This document shows, one piece after another, positions 40,457 to 49,386 of a stretch of DNA of 64,000 nucleotides. The position numbers were made by a program, and so were the translations under genes. The stretch's first letter is position 1. Each line of letters starts with the position of its first letter. This DNA is from Sphingobacterium sp. B16(2022) (lineage in GTDB: Bacteria > Bacteroidota > Bacteroidia > Sphingobacteriales > Sphingobacteriaceae), in assembly GCF_012030425.1 (NCBI RefSeq), contig NZ_JAAUVN010000004.1, positions 453,167 to 517,166 of the forward strand. The letters run 5' to 3'. The notes under the pieces were generated by a model that was not told the DNA's origin, made no database searches, and worked only from the letters and a program-made list of their open reading frames with translations.

Positions 40457-42421
40457 ATGAATTTCTATGATTTGAATTTTTGGGATTTTTTAGAAAATGC
40501 AAAGAAAGAAAGTCAAATCTATTCCTTGGAAGCGAATATTAAGGAATCGGATAGAGAAAGGATGATCTTAACGACAAAGTCAGAGAGAAGAAAATTTGTT
40601 GAATCATTTTATGACCTTCAGGAGGGGCTCTTAATACTCCATTTTACCAAACTGAGTATTGACTTAATTAGGTACTATTCTTATGTATTACTGTCTGGTA
40701 AGTATTGCATATCGGATCTGAAAAAGGATTTGGAGGAATTGGAGACCTATTTAACACAATATACATTTTACGATAACATCGATCTGAAGCAGATACCATT
40801 AGCATATGTTAGTGTTTATAAAAGGCTTAGTGATGCTTCGTCTTTGTTAATTTACGATAGTCCTTTACTTATTTTTCAAAGAATAAAGAACTTAACCTTA
40901 AATTTTCAGAAAAGGTTGGAATCTAATTTCTCTTTCGATTCTCAGAGGGAGCTTTTTAGTGCATTAAATATAAAAAGGCTAAATATTCCTGAAAAAGAAC
41001 AAAATTATTTAAATGGATTTGAAACGATATTAAAGTTATATGGTCTCGAGCATTTTGGTTATGATCCTAATGATAATGTGTTTACTGATCTAATTTTGTT
41101 TAAGCAGTCTTTTAAAGAACTTCAATTACCAAATTCGGAAAATAAAGAGTTAAAAAGAATTGTGGAGATGAAATGTGATTTTTTACTTTACAAAATTGCA
41201 AAAAGGACTGGTAAAAATACATATAGCTATATTTTTGATAATGATAAAATTGAGGTCGACTTAGATAATGATAATAACTTTAAGGTATGGAAAAGTTTTA
41301 TTGAATCGCATTATACGGATGGAGAAAACTCGAAGAAAGAGCAAAGAAAAAATCTAGCTAGACTCAGTGATTTGAATTTAGATGATTTTACATCCATTGA
41401 TTATCACACATATATTAAGTTGTGTAAAGATGATTTTAAAAGGTTCGACATTTTAGAAGAAATTAAGAATAAATTAAAATCTAAAAATATAACAGATTCA
41501 GATTTTGATAGAAATAGTTTGAAAATATTAAAGGCTTATGTATTTAATAATTCTATATCTTTAAAACTCGAAACAATAAGCCTGAGTTATCAGGAACTTT
41601 TCGAAATTTATGAAAGTATTAGAACATATCAGCATACAGATAATATCAAAAATTATTTTCCTTGGTTAAAATTGACAAAGTATCTAACTTGTGTTATAGA
41701 AGACTATTATAAGAAAACTTATGGGATTAAGGAGAATCAAGTCAGTCTTCAAATTAAAAGTGAATTCGATAAATTATTAGAATTATTTAGCAAATGCCAT
41801 AGTAAATTAAAAAGTGCTTTTAAATGGTCTCATCAGTTGAAATTGAAACCATTTCAAAACGATTTTAAACATTGTCAATCAGAAGAAACATTTAATATAC
41901 TTGAATTTGGTGAATTCCAATTATTTTTCCCCAGTAGCTATGTCGTACCTTTAGATTATAGCAAAATATCCGAAGAAGTTAAAAATATCGAATTTAAGAA
42001 GAATCAAATAGAATCTTTTGAAACGACTTTTGATCTATTAAGTGATCTTATTGAAAAAATACAATCCACAAACAAAGAATTAGAAGAAAGCAAGAGTATT
42101 ATTAAACAACAAGAAAGAAGATCAATAGAGGTCTTAGGTATTTTCTCTGCAGTAGCACTTTTTTCGATAGGTTCTTTACAAATATTCAAAGACAATGTGG
42201 ATTTATCATTGAATACAATTTTAAATTTCATACTAGCATTTGCTTTTAGTTTATCCCTATTCATTTATTTAATTTGGATAATAACTAGAGAAAATTTAAA
42301 AAAGTTGGAGTGGTATCATTTTATTGTATTAGGATTATATGTAACAGCATTTATATTGATTTATTTTAATATAAGAGCACATGATGACCTTTATAAATAC
42401 CTAAACTTAATAGCTGAATAA
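40457..42421 (+). CDS. Large protein with C-terminal membrane helices, partner of the Panacea-like protein
   Basis: A 654-residue protein. Residues 1-about 530 are hydrophilic, Lys/Glu/Asn-rich and largely helical with no recognised domain. A coiled coil follows (KKNQIESFETTFDLLSDLIEKIQSTNKELEESKSIIKQQERR), then three hydrophobic spans: VLGIFSAVALFSIGSLQIF, TILNFILAFAFSLSLFIYLIWII and FIVLGLYVTAFILIYF. The layout of a long cytoplasmic sensor or effector tethered by C-terminal spans is common in defence and toxin modules. It starts 1 bp after the Panacea-like gene. The function is unknown. Confidence 0.72.
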   Translation: MNFYDLNFWDFLENAKKESQIYSLEANIKESDRERMILTTKSERRKFVESFYDLQEGLLILHFTKLSIDLIRYYSYVLLSGKYCISDLKKDLEELETYLTQYTFYDNIDLKQIPLAYVSVYKRLSDASSLLIYDSPLLIFQRIKNLTLNFQKRLESNFSFDSQRELFSALNIKRLNIPEKEQNYLNGFETILKLYGLEHFGYDPNDNVFTDLILFKQSFKELQLPNSENKELKRIVEMKCDFLLYKIAKRTGKNTYSYIFDNDKIEVDLDNDNNFKVWKSFIESHYTDGENSKKEQRKNLARLSDLNLDDFTSIDYHTYIKLCKDDFKRFDILEEIKNKLKSKNITDSDFDRNSLKILKAYVFNNSISLKLETISLSYQELFEIYESIRTYQHTDNIKNYFPWLKLTKYLTCVIEDYYKKTYGIKENQVSLQIKSEFDKLLELFSKCHSKLKSAFKWSHQLKLKPFQNDFKHCQSEETFNILEFGEFQLFFPSSYVVPLDYSKISEEVKNIEFKKNQIESFETTFDLLSDLIEKIQSTNKELEESKSIIKQQERRSIEVLGIFSAVALFSIGSLQIFKDNVDLSLNTILNFILAFAFSLSLFIYLIWIITRENLKKLEWYHFIVLGLYVTAFILIYFNIRAHDDLYKYLNLIAE

Positions 42422-42436
42422 AATTTATTTTTTCTA

Positions 42437-42490
42437 TAATCATCACCCTCACAGAAACCCACAAAGGTTCCAAGTGAGAGGTGATGATTA
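42437..42490. repeat. Long hairpin between convergent genes
   Basis: TAATCATCACC with CTCAC on the left pairs with GTGAG and GGTGATGATTA on the right, with a nested AACC/GGTT stem in the middle. It has no T-tract on either strand. It is followed 4 bp later by copy A of the element palindrome. Confidence 0.6.
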
Positions 42491-42494
42491 CAGG

Positions 42495-42545
42495 TGAGAC
42501 ACCAAAATTATTCAGGGGTTATAAAAACAAAAAGATCATGTCTCA
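42495..42545. repeat. Element palindrome, copy A
   Basis: TGAGACA (42495-42501) and TGTCTCA (42539-42545) flank a centre with AATTATTCAGGGGTTATAAA. It lies just before the RadC-like stop codon, on the 3' side of both convergent genes. Confidence 0.65.
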
Positions 42546-42995
42546 AAAATCTCCTTCATCTCTAAAGCTGTAATACCCATTAACACCTAGTATCAAATGG
42601 TCAGCCACCTGTATATCTAAAACCTTACCTGCTTCAATAGCCTTCTTCGTAATAGCATGGTCGTGAGAACTTGGCATTAGTTTACCTGATGGATGATTAT
42701 GTGATAAGATAATTTTAGATGCACAGCATTTAAGAGCAATAGAAAAAATGGTTTTCATATCCACACTTACGGAGGCTCTCCCTCCCATTGCAATATCTGA
42801 TATGCCAAGTACATGATTTGCATTATTAAGATAGATGACCTTGAACTCTTCTAAAAATTGCATCAATCCTTCGTCCCAGAACTCTTTTAATATTGTATGA
42901 GCTGTAGATGAGTCAGAAATTTGAGGACATTCAGAAACCTTAAAATTAGGTTTAAATTGGACGGTGATTTCCGCCACATTCGATAGATTTTTCAT
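42543..42995 (-). CDS. RadC/JAB-domain protein
   Basis: A protein of about 150 residues with the MPN/JAB metal motif of the RadC family: ILSHNHPSGKLMPSSHDHAITKKAIEAGKVLDIQVADHLILG. The N-terminal HhH half of full-length RadC is absent, as usual in copies on Bacteroidota mobile elements. The frame starts at 43019 but MKNLSNVAEITVQFKP at 42995 is the likely start. Such short RadC proteins travel with integrative elements; the biochemical role is unresolved. It converges with the 654-residue gene. Confidence 0.88.
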   Translation of the reverse strand: MKNLSNVAEITVQFKPNFKVSECPQISDSSTAHTILKEFWDEGLMQFLEEFKVIYLNNANHVLGISDIAMGGRASVSVDMKTIFSIALKCCASKIILSHNHPSGKLMPSSHDHAITKKAIEAGKVLDIQVADHLILGVNGYYSFRDEGDF

Positions 42996-43020
42996 ATTGT
43001 GTTGTAAATTAAAGTGCATA

Positions 43021-43049
43021 AAAAAAGCCTCTCCGATGTGGAGAGGCTA
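43021..43049 (-). terminator. Terminator after the 154-residue gene
   Basis: AGCCTCTCC and its complement flank GATGT; the minus strand then runs into six T. It separates the membrane-protein gene from the RadC-like gene. Confidence 0.8.
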
Positions 43050-43076
43050 ACATTGAGGTAGATTTAAAAATGATTA

Positions 43077-43541
43077 CTATATAACGCCTGCGATCACATC
43101 ATAGTAAGACCTTATGTAAAGAGTTGTAAATTCTTCCAGATTGGGATTTTCAGAAACACTTTTATATTGATTAAGTGAATCCATGGTTCCCCAGTGGAAC
43201 ACTCCGTTAAATGTTGGGTCACTATGAAAAACGACTGTGTTATCATTATTTATGTCCTGATTAATTTCACAGTTATCATTAACACCATAGGAACGCAAGT
43301 AAGAAATGATTTGTTTTTTCATGTGTTCGAACTCTTTTTCAGGAATATCTGCTCCAATGTCTGGAAAAAAGTCATCTAGAGTGCAGTGTGTAGACTTAGT
43401 ATTTTTTTTACGATAAAAATAAAGTAGAGAGACAATAATAGTGACAAGCATTATAGTAATAATGACTCCCCATAATAGAAACTCTATTAGTTTAATAATC
43501 CCTAGAGTAATAGCAAATACTAATATTAAGAAATTAAGCAT
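43077..43541 (-). CDS. 154-residue membrane-anchored protein
   Basis: The N-terminal 45 residues hold two adjacent hydrophobic helices (LNFLILVFAITLGIIKLIEFLLW and VIITIMLVTIIVSLLYFY) and a positive stop RKKNTK. The remaining soluble domain (TLDDFFPDIGADIPEKEFEHMKKQIISYLRSYGV and so on) is not recognised. It is the last gene of a minus-strand group of three with a lipoprotein and a 114-residue protein and is closed by its own terminator. Confidence 0.7.
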   Translation of the reverse strand: MLNFLILVFAITLGIIKLIEFLLWGVIITIMLVTIIVSLLYFYRKKNTKSTHCTLDDFFPDIGADIPEKEFEHMKKQIISYLRSYGVNDNCEINQDINNDNTVVFHSDPTFNGVFHWGTMDSLNQYKSVSENPNLEEFTTLYIRSYYDVIAGVI

Positions 43542-43567
43542 ATTTTAATAACCGTTGCATAGATATT

Positions 43568-43912
43568 TTACATGATAGTTTTATAAAATTTTTCGAGGTT
43601 GAAGTCACCTAAACGTTGATCTATATATTTTCTAGCGGCATTATGCCCCTTTTCAATATTGGGTGCAAATGTTGAAAATATTCCAAAAACTCTTACCTTT
43701 TCTTTAAAAGAATATGTATTTGTCGCATTGATTTCCATAAATCTGTAGAACAATTCTATTTCTTGTTCATAATTGCCCGAGTTTGCAATCGGTCTATCCA
43801 TTGCGTATGGAGAGGTGATTAAAATTCGTAGATCATTGTTAGAATCTGCTGTTACGCTATAATTCCAACCTCTATATGTTGAATTATCACCAGTTCTGAT
43901 TTTATACCACAT
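43568..43912 (-). CDS. 114-residue protein of unknown function
   Basis: A soluble protein rich in aromatic and polar residues (YKIRTGDNSTYRGWNYSVTADSNNDLRILITSPY, then IELFYRFMEINATNTYSFKEKVRVFGIFSTF). There is no signal peptide and no known motif. It lies 10 bp downstream of the lipoprotein gene and 26 bp upstream of the membrane-protein gene, so the three are probably expressed together. Size and context would suit an immunity or accessory protein, but nothing shows this directly. Confidence 0.65.
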   Translation of the reverse strand: MWYKIRTGDNSTYRGWNYSVTADSNNDLRILITSPYAMDRPIANSGNYEQEIELFYRFMEINATNTYSFKEKVRVFGIFSTFAPNIEKGHNAARKYIDQRLGDFNLEKFYKTIM

Positions 43913-43922
43913 TGTTAAAATA

Positions 43923-44747
43923 CTATTTGCATTTATAATCTATTGTATACTCCTTTGCTCCATCGGTCTCTTCGAATTCTTTAACATTAGTTATTAAACC
44001 ATTATTATTAGTGGTGTAAGTAAATGACCAATTTGTTTCATGAGGAGCACCATCACTATATAGACTTTTTTCAGAGCTTATTGCATTTTTTGATTTTTTA
44101 CCAAAATAGCCCTGTTCAAGAAGAACTGATTCTGCAAAATCAAGAGTTGAGGATAATCTTGAATATAAGGCGAAATAAGGAACATTATTTTGAGGTAAAT
44201 CATATTTGAACTCAAAATTACTTTTATTTAAAATCCCATTTTCTGAACCATAATTTTCATTGGTTTTAATCAAATTGCCATCTTTGTATTCTAAAATAAT
44301 GTCTCGATGCCATTTGCTTTTACTTTTTGAAATAATTTTGTTCAAATATCCATTTGCATCATAACTGTAGTTCTTTTCGATATCAATAGAATTGTTAGAA
44401 TCTAATTTTTGGGATTTCACAACATTATTTGATTTATCAATCTGGTAAATAACAGTATATGACTCATAGTCATTCTTGAATTTAAGTGTAATTGTATTTA
44501 GCTCGTAAGCAAAATCGTAAGATGAATGCTCTAACTTACCTTGCCAAGGTCTTTCATCCAGTTCATTTTGAGCATTAATGACTCGATTTTGGTTATCACG
44601 CTTAAATTTTACAAAGCCACCTTCATAGGTTAATTGTTCGACAAGACAATTGTTCTCTATTTCACCAGAGTTATTATCTGTATTATCTTTTTTTGAACAA
44701 CCTGCTAAGGTTGCCAATGTCATTAAAAGTAAGATTACTTTTTTCAT
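43923..44747 (-). CDS. Lipoprotein with YD-like beta repeats (DUF4595-like)
   Basis: A 274-residue lipoprotein; the signal KKVILLLMTLATLAGC gives a lipid-modified Cys at about residue 17. The mature part contains short repeats such as KFKRDNQNRVINAQNE, YSYDANGYLNKIISKSKS and LEYKDGNLIKTNENY, like the DUF4595 family of Bacteroidota lipoproteins with YD-repeat-type strands. The final YTIDYKCK includes a second Cys. It leads the three-gene group and is probably surface or periplasm facing. Confidence 0.75.
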   Translation of the reverse strand: MKKVILLLMTLATLAGCSKKDNTDNNSGEIENNCLVEQLTYEGGFVKFKRDNQNRVINAQNELDERPWQGKLEHSSYDFAYELNTITLKFKNDYESYTVIYQIDKSNNVVKSQKLDSNNSIDIEKNYSYDANGYLNKIISKSKSKWHRDIILEYKDGNLIKTNENYGSENGILNKSNFEFKYDLPQNNVPYFALYSRLSSTLDFAESVLLEQGYFGKKSKNAISSEKSLYSDGAPHETNWSFTYTTNNNGLITNVKEFEETDGAKEYTIDYKCK

Positions 44748-45569
44748 AAATCTAAAGTTTGATTAGTGTCGTTTTAATTGCAACGACTGTTTATGGTGTG
44801 ATTTTCAAAAATACGGAGAGCAATAAATTGCTGTATACGGTAATCCGTAATAGATTTTACTTTATAAACATGTTATAATAATTAGGTATCGATGAATCCC
44901 TTTACGATAGGTTAGTAAATACAAAAGCGTGGGACTATAACCTAGAGCTGTCGGAGAGAGGTACCTAGGAAGAACCCTTACACAAACAGATAGGCCACGC
45001 CCCACGCTTTTGAGCGTAGAACGTTACTCTAACTGTCCTTGTTGTGTAATTTGAAAATTTCCTAGGTTTTCTCTTTCACAAGAACTTTTAGTTAACGCTT
45101 AACTTGATATTTTAAATTCTTTTTATTCTATAGCTGTAATTATTTATTGTCCAAAGATAAATATAAAAATTTGACTTTAATAAATGCTTCTTCCTCAAAT
45201 CTAAGGTGGGGGCTGTTTAATATACACCTGTGGTGTTCAAAAGATAATTGGGTGGGGGTATTTCAACACCAATTGTTAAAAATTTCTATATAATTTTATT
45301 TTTTGTGGAAATTTTGCTGACTATTTTAGAAATAGGAGCCATATTTAATGTTGTATTTCTTTAATTAAACTGTTGAAATCCAATATTTACTAATTCTAAT
45401 TTGGAATACTTGACAGTAATTTAATGTATATCAATGATATAAATATTATTTCCATTGTCGGCTATATTGATAATAGAGTTTATATAGCTGTCATTTTTTA
45501 GTATTACTAATATGGAAGATATATAGTGAGTGTATAGTTAGTACGATGTTTGATTTAAACAAAACATTA
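44748..45569. other. Gene-free region in the element
   Basis: About 820 bp without a convincing coding frame. It contains the structured block at 44922-45012 and A/T-rich sequence beyond. The lipoprotein promoter must lie in its left part. Confidence 0.5.
44922..45012. ncRNA. Candidate structured RNA or replication/transfer site
   Basis: CAAAAGCGTGGG (44922-44933) and its exact complement (45001-45012) enclose 67 nt that is GC-richer than its surroundings and contains further pairing (CCTAG near 44941 with CTAGG near 44965; GGTACC). No known RNA family is recognised and the strand cannot be decided. Confidence 0.4.
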
Positions 45570-45618
45570 TGGTACATCAAAATTATTGAGGGGTATAAAT
45601 AATGATTTTGATGTACCA
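45570..45618. repeat. Element palindrome, copy B
   Basis: The best-paired copy: TGGTACATCAAAAT (45570-45583) and its exact complement (45605-45618) around TATTGAGGGGTATAAA. It lies 9 bp past the stop of the helicase-like gene. Confidence 0.7.
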
Positions 45619-45626
45619 AAATATCC

Positions 45627-47465
45627 CTATTTTAAGTGTACAAACCCTGTAACTTCTATTCTTCTTTGTCCGTTGAGTTTTGGAATCTTCTTAGTATTGA
45701 TAAATAGATTTAGAAAATGTTTATTTCTTTTTATGCCATTATCATACTTTTTAGCAATAGAAAAAAATTTGTTTAAAATATTAGCTTCATTATATTGCTC
45801 CCCCATTCTAAATTTTTCATTCAATTCGGAAATTAAAGGAAAATTTTTTGAAGCGTCATTGAGATAAGCCTTTTGATAGTATTGGTTTAATTTAAGTTGA
45901 CTTTTGGCAATTTCCCTCAGCCTTTCTTCACCCTCGTCCATGAAGATATTGAATATCTCAGGATGTTTTTCTAATAGGTCTTTTCTCATTTCTTGCATGT
46001 TTCCAATCACATATTCACCTTCGTGAATTCTCTTTTGAATACTTTGTAACTCATTTAGATTATCAATGATGATGTTTAGCTTATCTAAAAACGGAATGCT
46101 AGTATCCTTAAATTTAATTTTATCCAAATCAAGATTTGAAAATGGGAGGTCTTCATGCAAAACATTGAAATATTTCATCTCTGTATTATAAATTTTTACA
46201 TTTTTAAATTCCAAGATTAATCGTTTTACATCGATATACAACGATTTGACGTGATTTGACAGACAATAATTGTCTCTTAAAAAGTAGTTAATACTATAAT
46301 CTTTATTTACAAAAATCTTATATCCAGTCATATCAATAAGTCCATCAATAACTTCCTTAATTACTAAGTCTGGCGTGGAAAAGCGCATAGTTTTAAGATA
46401 ATTAAATACCTCTTGGTTTGCTTCTAAATATGCTTTACACTGTTCTTGGCTTTTAAAGGAAATGCTTGTGGGGATATCTGTGATGAAATGTGCTGATTTG
46501 ATTTTACTCTTTCTAAATCGGCCTAGTATCTGAATAATCTCATTTGAAGGGTCGATGATCGTATGTGAGACTTTTAAATCTGCAAGAATAAATACATCAG
46601 CATCTTCTTCGATATCTATATCGACAGCTGTAAAATATCTGCTGGTCAAAAAATTATATTTGCTGAACTTTGTCTCGTCCAATAAATAACTTAGATGGAA
46701 GGGGTTTATTTCTTTTCTTTTGTTGTAAAACTCTTTGACTTCTTCCTTTGAAGTGAAAATACTAGACTCATTTTCAATATTCAATGATTTAATATAATTG
46801 GATATTTGTGCTAGTGATTTAAAGAAAACAAATATTTTATCTGATTTACAAGATTCTAATTTGGATTTAAATGCATCCAATACTGAATTTGTTGTAATTA
46901 CCTTTAGCTCTCTCGTGATAGGGTAAGTTGGAATAATATTTTTAATTGTAAAATTGTGCTTTGCAAAACGAGAGTCTGATGGAATGATAGGAGTTGCGCT
47001 CACCATTGCTTTATTCTTGAACTCAAAAAATACCGTCATTGGGAATGTAATTTCTTCACGAAAGTCACTATCGTGTGTCATTTTATCAAACTCGTCAATC
47101 AAAAGAAAGTATTCATTAAAACAGTCTATTTCTAGTTCCTTCAACGAGTCCAATACACGGGACAGTGATTCAGGAGTTACCATGATTTTCTTAAATTTTG
47201 GCTTACTTTTTTTTAGGAAGCGCTTGATTTGATCTTTTCCTATTCCTTCATAAACACCCAATAGATGGCTGTGCTTTGTTTGCTTGCCTTGTATTACTGG
47301 AACATTTGGTACTATTATGATTGAATTTCTAGTCTTATCAATTATTTCTAAGTAAGTCGCTCCAATGCCAGTAATATTTTTAAATAGCAATGTATTTGTA
47401 GGGATTCGCGAAAGTATTGTATCTAAATAAGTATCTTTTGAGATGTATAGATTTTCTGTTTTCAT
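45627..47465 (-). CDS. SF2 helicase-like protein of the element
   Basis: A 612-residue protein (start ATG 47465; the frame opens seven codons earlier at a TTG). Superfamily 2 features are a degenerate Walker A (KNITGIGATYLEI, with GIGAT in place of GxGKT), the DEAD-like box LLIDEFDKM, the VSATP motif III region, and IIQILGRFRKSK as motif VI. The C-terminal 250 residues are helical and unrecognised. Similar proteins on phages and mobile elements of Bacteroidota serve in replication initiation; whether this Walker A still hydrolyses ATP is uncertain. It lies downstream of the 144-residue gene. Confidence 0.72.
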   Translation of the reverse strand: MKTENLYISKDTYLDTILSRIPTNTLLFKNITGIGATYLEIIDKTRNSIIIVPNVPVIQGKQTKHSHLLGVYEGIGKDQIKRFLKKSKPKFKKIMVTPESLSRVLDSLKELEIDCFNEYFLLIDEFDKMTHDSDFREEITFPMTVFFEFKNKAMVSATPIIPSDSRFAKHNFTIKNIIPTYPITRELKVITTNSVLDAFKSKLESCKSDKIFVFFKSLAQISNYIKSLNIENESSIFTSKEEVKEFYNKRKEINPFHLSYLLDETKFSKYNFLTSRYFTAVDIDIEEDADVFILADLKVSHTIIDPSNEIIQILGRFRKSKIKSAHFITDIPTSISFKSQEQCKAYLEANQEVFNYLKTMRFSTPDLVIKEVIDGLIDMTGYKIFVNKDYSINYFLRDNYCLSNHVKSLYIDVKRLILEFKNVKIYNTEMKYFNVLHEDLPFSNLDLDKIKFKDTSIPFLDKLNIIIDNLNELQSIQKRIHEGEYVIGNMQEMRKDLLEKHPEIFNIFMDEGEERLREIAKSQLKLNQYYQKAYLNDASKNFPLISELNEKFRMGEQYNEANILNKFFSIAKKYDNGIKRNKHFLNLFINTKKIPKLNGQRRIEVTGFVHLK

Positions 47466-47525
47466 GACATTAAAATGCTGAGCCAAATAAATTGGCTAAT
47501 GGAAATTTTGTGAAATTTTAGTATT

Positions 47526-47551
47526 AATCTGGGAGAGAAATCCCCCAGATT
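47526..47551 (-). terminator. Hairpin between 144-residue and helicase-like genes
   Basis: AATCTGGG and CCCAGATT flank a 10-nt loop 9 bp past the stop of the upstream gene. There is no T-tract, so it may only slow or process the transcript. Confidence 0.5.
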
Positions 47552-47559
47552 ATGAAGTA

Positions 47560-47994
47560 TTAGTCTTGACTCGCTATTTTTAATAATTCTTTCGCATCTA
47601 GATCATATTTGGTATATGATGCGAAACTTAGAAGCTTATGCATACCTCTCATGTAATACAGCTCAAATGTAATACGCTTTTTGTCTATTGTGGTTTTGAT
47701 TTCAACATATGAAATATTATCCTTATTAAATCTAACTTCGGAAATGTCTATTTTATTTCCGCTTGAGAGATTTTTAAAGAACAGCCATAAACCTAATCGT
47801 TGTTCATTATCAAGCGCTCTATAATATTCTTTAAAGTATTTTTTTGATGTGACTCCAAAGTATTCATGATTTTCAGTGAAGAAATTTTTATTAGACAAGG
47901 TATATTTGGCTTTTTTTTGATTTGCTTTTTTTGTCGTGCTAGCAAATAATGGTTTTTGTACCTGTGATCTGTTTTTTAATTGAGCAATATTCAT
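47560..47994 (-). CDS. 144-residue basic protein of unknown function
   Basis: A Lys-rich protein with a disordered N terminus (NRSQVQKPLFASTTKKANQKKAKYTLSNKNF) and a mixed alpha/beta C-terminal part (ISYVEIKTTIDKKRITFELYYMRGMHKLLSFASYTKYDLDAKELLKI). The charge suggests nucleic-acid binding. It precedes the helicase-like gene with a hairpin between them, so it may belong to the replication module. No family was recognised. Confidence 0.65.
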   Translation of the reverse strand: MNIAQLKNRSQVQKPLFASTTKKANQKKAKYTLSNKNFFTENHEYFGVTSKKYFKEYYRALDNEQRLGLWLFFKNLSSGNKIDISEVRFNKDNISYVEIKTTIDKKRITFELYYMRGMHKLLSFASYTKYDLDAKELLKIASQD

Positions 47995-48110
47995 CTTCGA
48001 AATTTTTAGTTTTAATCTGTCATGTCATCCCGGTTCGTTTCTCCACTTAAACTTTGGCGCCTTATTGTTTAAGTGTTATCCCCTTCGGACAGCACAAAGG
48101 TGCACATGCA

Positions 48111-48155
48111 AAAAAGGGGGATATAATAAGGTTTATTTTCTATCGCCCCCTTTTT
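48111..48155. repeat. Hairpin with AAAAAGGGGG arms
   Basis: AAAAAGGGGG (48111-48120) and CCCCCTTTTT (48146-48155) enclose 25 nt of A/T-rich sequence upstream of the 144-residue gene. It may be a terminator for rightward transcripts or part of a leader. Confidence 0.5.
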
Positions 48156-48210
48156 ACAATAAAGAGTTATCTTATTAATTATTAGTGTGTAAAACTTTTT
48201 TGGATTAAAT

Positions 48211-48248
48211 AAAAAAGGACAGAAAACATTCAAGTTTCTGTCCTTTTT
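48211..48248 (-). terminator. Terminator after the 353-residue gene
   Basis: AAAAAGGACAGAAA and its complement flank a 9-nt loop, with T-rich sequence on both strands, 23 bp past the stop codon at 48271. Confidence 0.85.
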
Positions 48249-48270
48249 AAAATGGAGGGTTATATATTGT

Positions 48271-49332
48271 CTATTTCTTTATGAGTTGTTTTATAAAGTC
48301 TTCCTTAACATCATCAAGCCCATTGACATCCATAGTCTGTTTTTTGGGTACTAAATCGAATAGCCTAAGAAAGGAGAAAATTAGGAAGTGCTTATCCTTT
48401 TTCTTGTATTTCTCATGAGCATGGTCATGTATGAAGCTGTTTAGCGCAGGTACCACTAGTTTTAAAAACTCGTATAATGGTGATAGCTTAGCGCTAAAAG
48501 ACATACTGTCGACTAGATTGGTGACTAGCTTCTCGAAAAAATCAGTAGTACAAGTGGGGGTAATGCCAGAAAATTCCATGAATCCAATCTTTAAGGAAAT
48601 CTCATGATCAAACTCATAGATTGTATTAGGTGTTTTCTTGATAGGAATGTTTAAAGCTTTTTCTTGATCAGTTAAGAACCTTTCCAAACGGAATCTATGC
48701 AGAAAGTTTTGATATTTAAGCTGTGTGTAATAATCAAACGCCTCCTGTTTGTAAAGGTCATTTACCTTTGTGGTTTCATCGGTAATGACCGCGCCATATT
48801 TGTCTTTATGCCTAAGAACGATTTCGGAGTTGAGGATATCCTTTCTCATTTTTAGCACATTAAAGATATCTCTAACCTCTTCTATAGCCTCTTGAATAAA
48901 AGGATTTGAGCTAAAGTCATCATAATTTTCATAGTATGATTGCCAATAATCTTCTTTGTAAAGCGCTGTAATACTGAAAAGATTGTTTAAAAAATGTTTC
49001 AGTGTTTCGGCTTCTTCAGATGAAATTTCAGTTTCAGGCTTTTTAAATAGTACTCTTGAGCTAAGGTCTCGATAGCTATAGTCTTTATGGTAGAAAACTT
49101 CTCCGTGTTCGGAATAACTCCGTTGAACTCGTAGTTTATATTTAAGATTTCGTGTATTGGCTAGTTCTTTTTTCCGTTGCTTTAGATACTCTTCGGAATT
49201 TGTTCCTTGTCTTGTAATTATTTTTGAATCATCAATCTCCCTTGTGATTGGCATAAAATATTTACAAATTGTCTCAGTAATTTCGATTGTTTCATCGAAT
49301 CCTAATGTTTCCCAAGAGGTTGTAATTTCCAT
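48271..49332 (-). CDS. 353-residue protein of unknown function
   Basis: The frame opens at 49398, but the first 22 residues are translated from the integrase terminator and are hydrophobic only by accident, so the Met at 49332 (MEITTSWETLGFDE) is chosen. The product is soluble and helical with many aromatic and charged residues (YKEDYWQSYYENYDDFSSNPFIQEAIEEVRDIF; SFIHDHAHEKYKKKDKHFLIFSFLRLFDLVPKK). A His-rich HDHAHEKYKKK stretch near residue 295 is notable but not a known motif. It stands alone between the integrase and the replication-like genes. Confidence 0.68.
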   Translation of the reverse strand: MEITTSWETLGFDETIEITETICKYFMPITREIDDSKIITRQGTNSEEYLKQRKKELANTRNLKYKLRVQRSYSEHGEVFYHKDYSYRDLSSRVLFKKPETEISSEEAETLKHFLNNLFSITALYKEDYWQSYYENYDDFSSNPFIQEAIEEVRDIFNVLKMRKDILNSEIVLRHKDKYGAVITDETTKVNDLYKQEAFDYYTQLKYQNFLHRFRLERFLTDQEKALNIPIKKTPNTIYEFDHEISLKIGFMEFSGITPTCTTDFFEKLVTNLVDSMSFSAKLSPLYEFLKLVVPALNSFIHDHAHEKYKKKDKHFLIFSFLRLFDLVPKKQTMDVNGLDDVKEDFIKQLIKK

Positions 49333-49386
49333 TAAATATTGATCTGTTAAATAAAAACTAATTATAAGCAAAAACAAATGAAAAAA

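Noticed and set aside
45586..45867. 93-codon plus-strand frame
   Set aside because: It is antisense to the end of the helicase-like gene and starts inside palindrome copy B.
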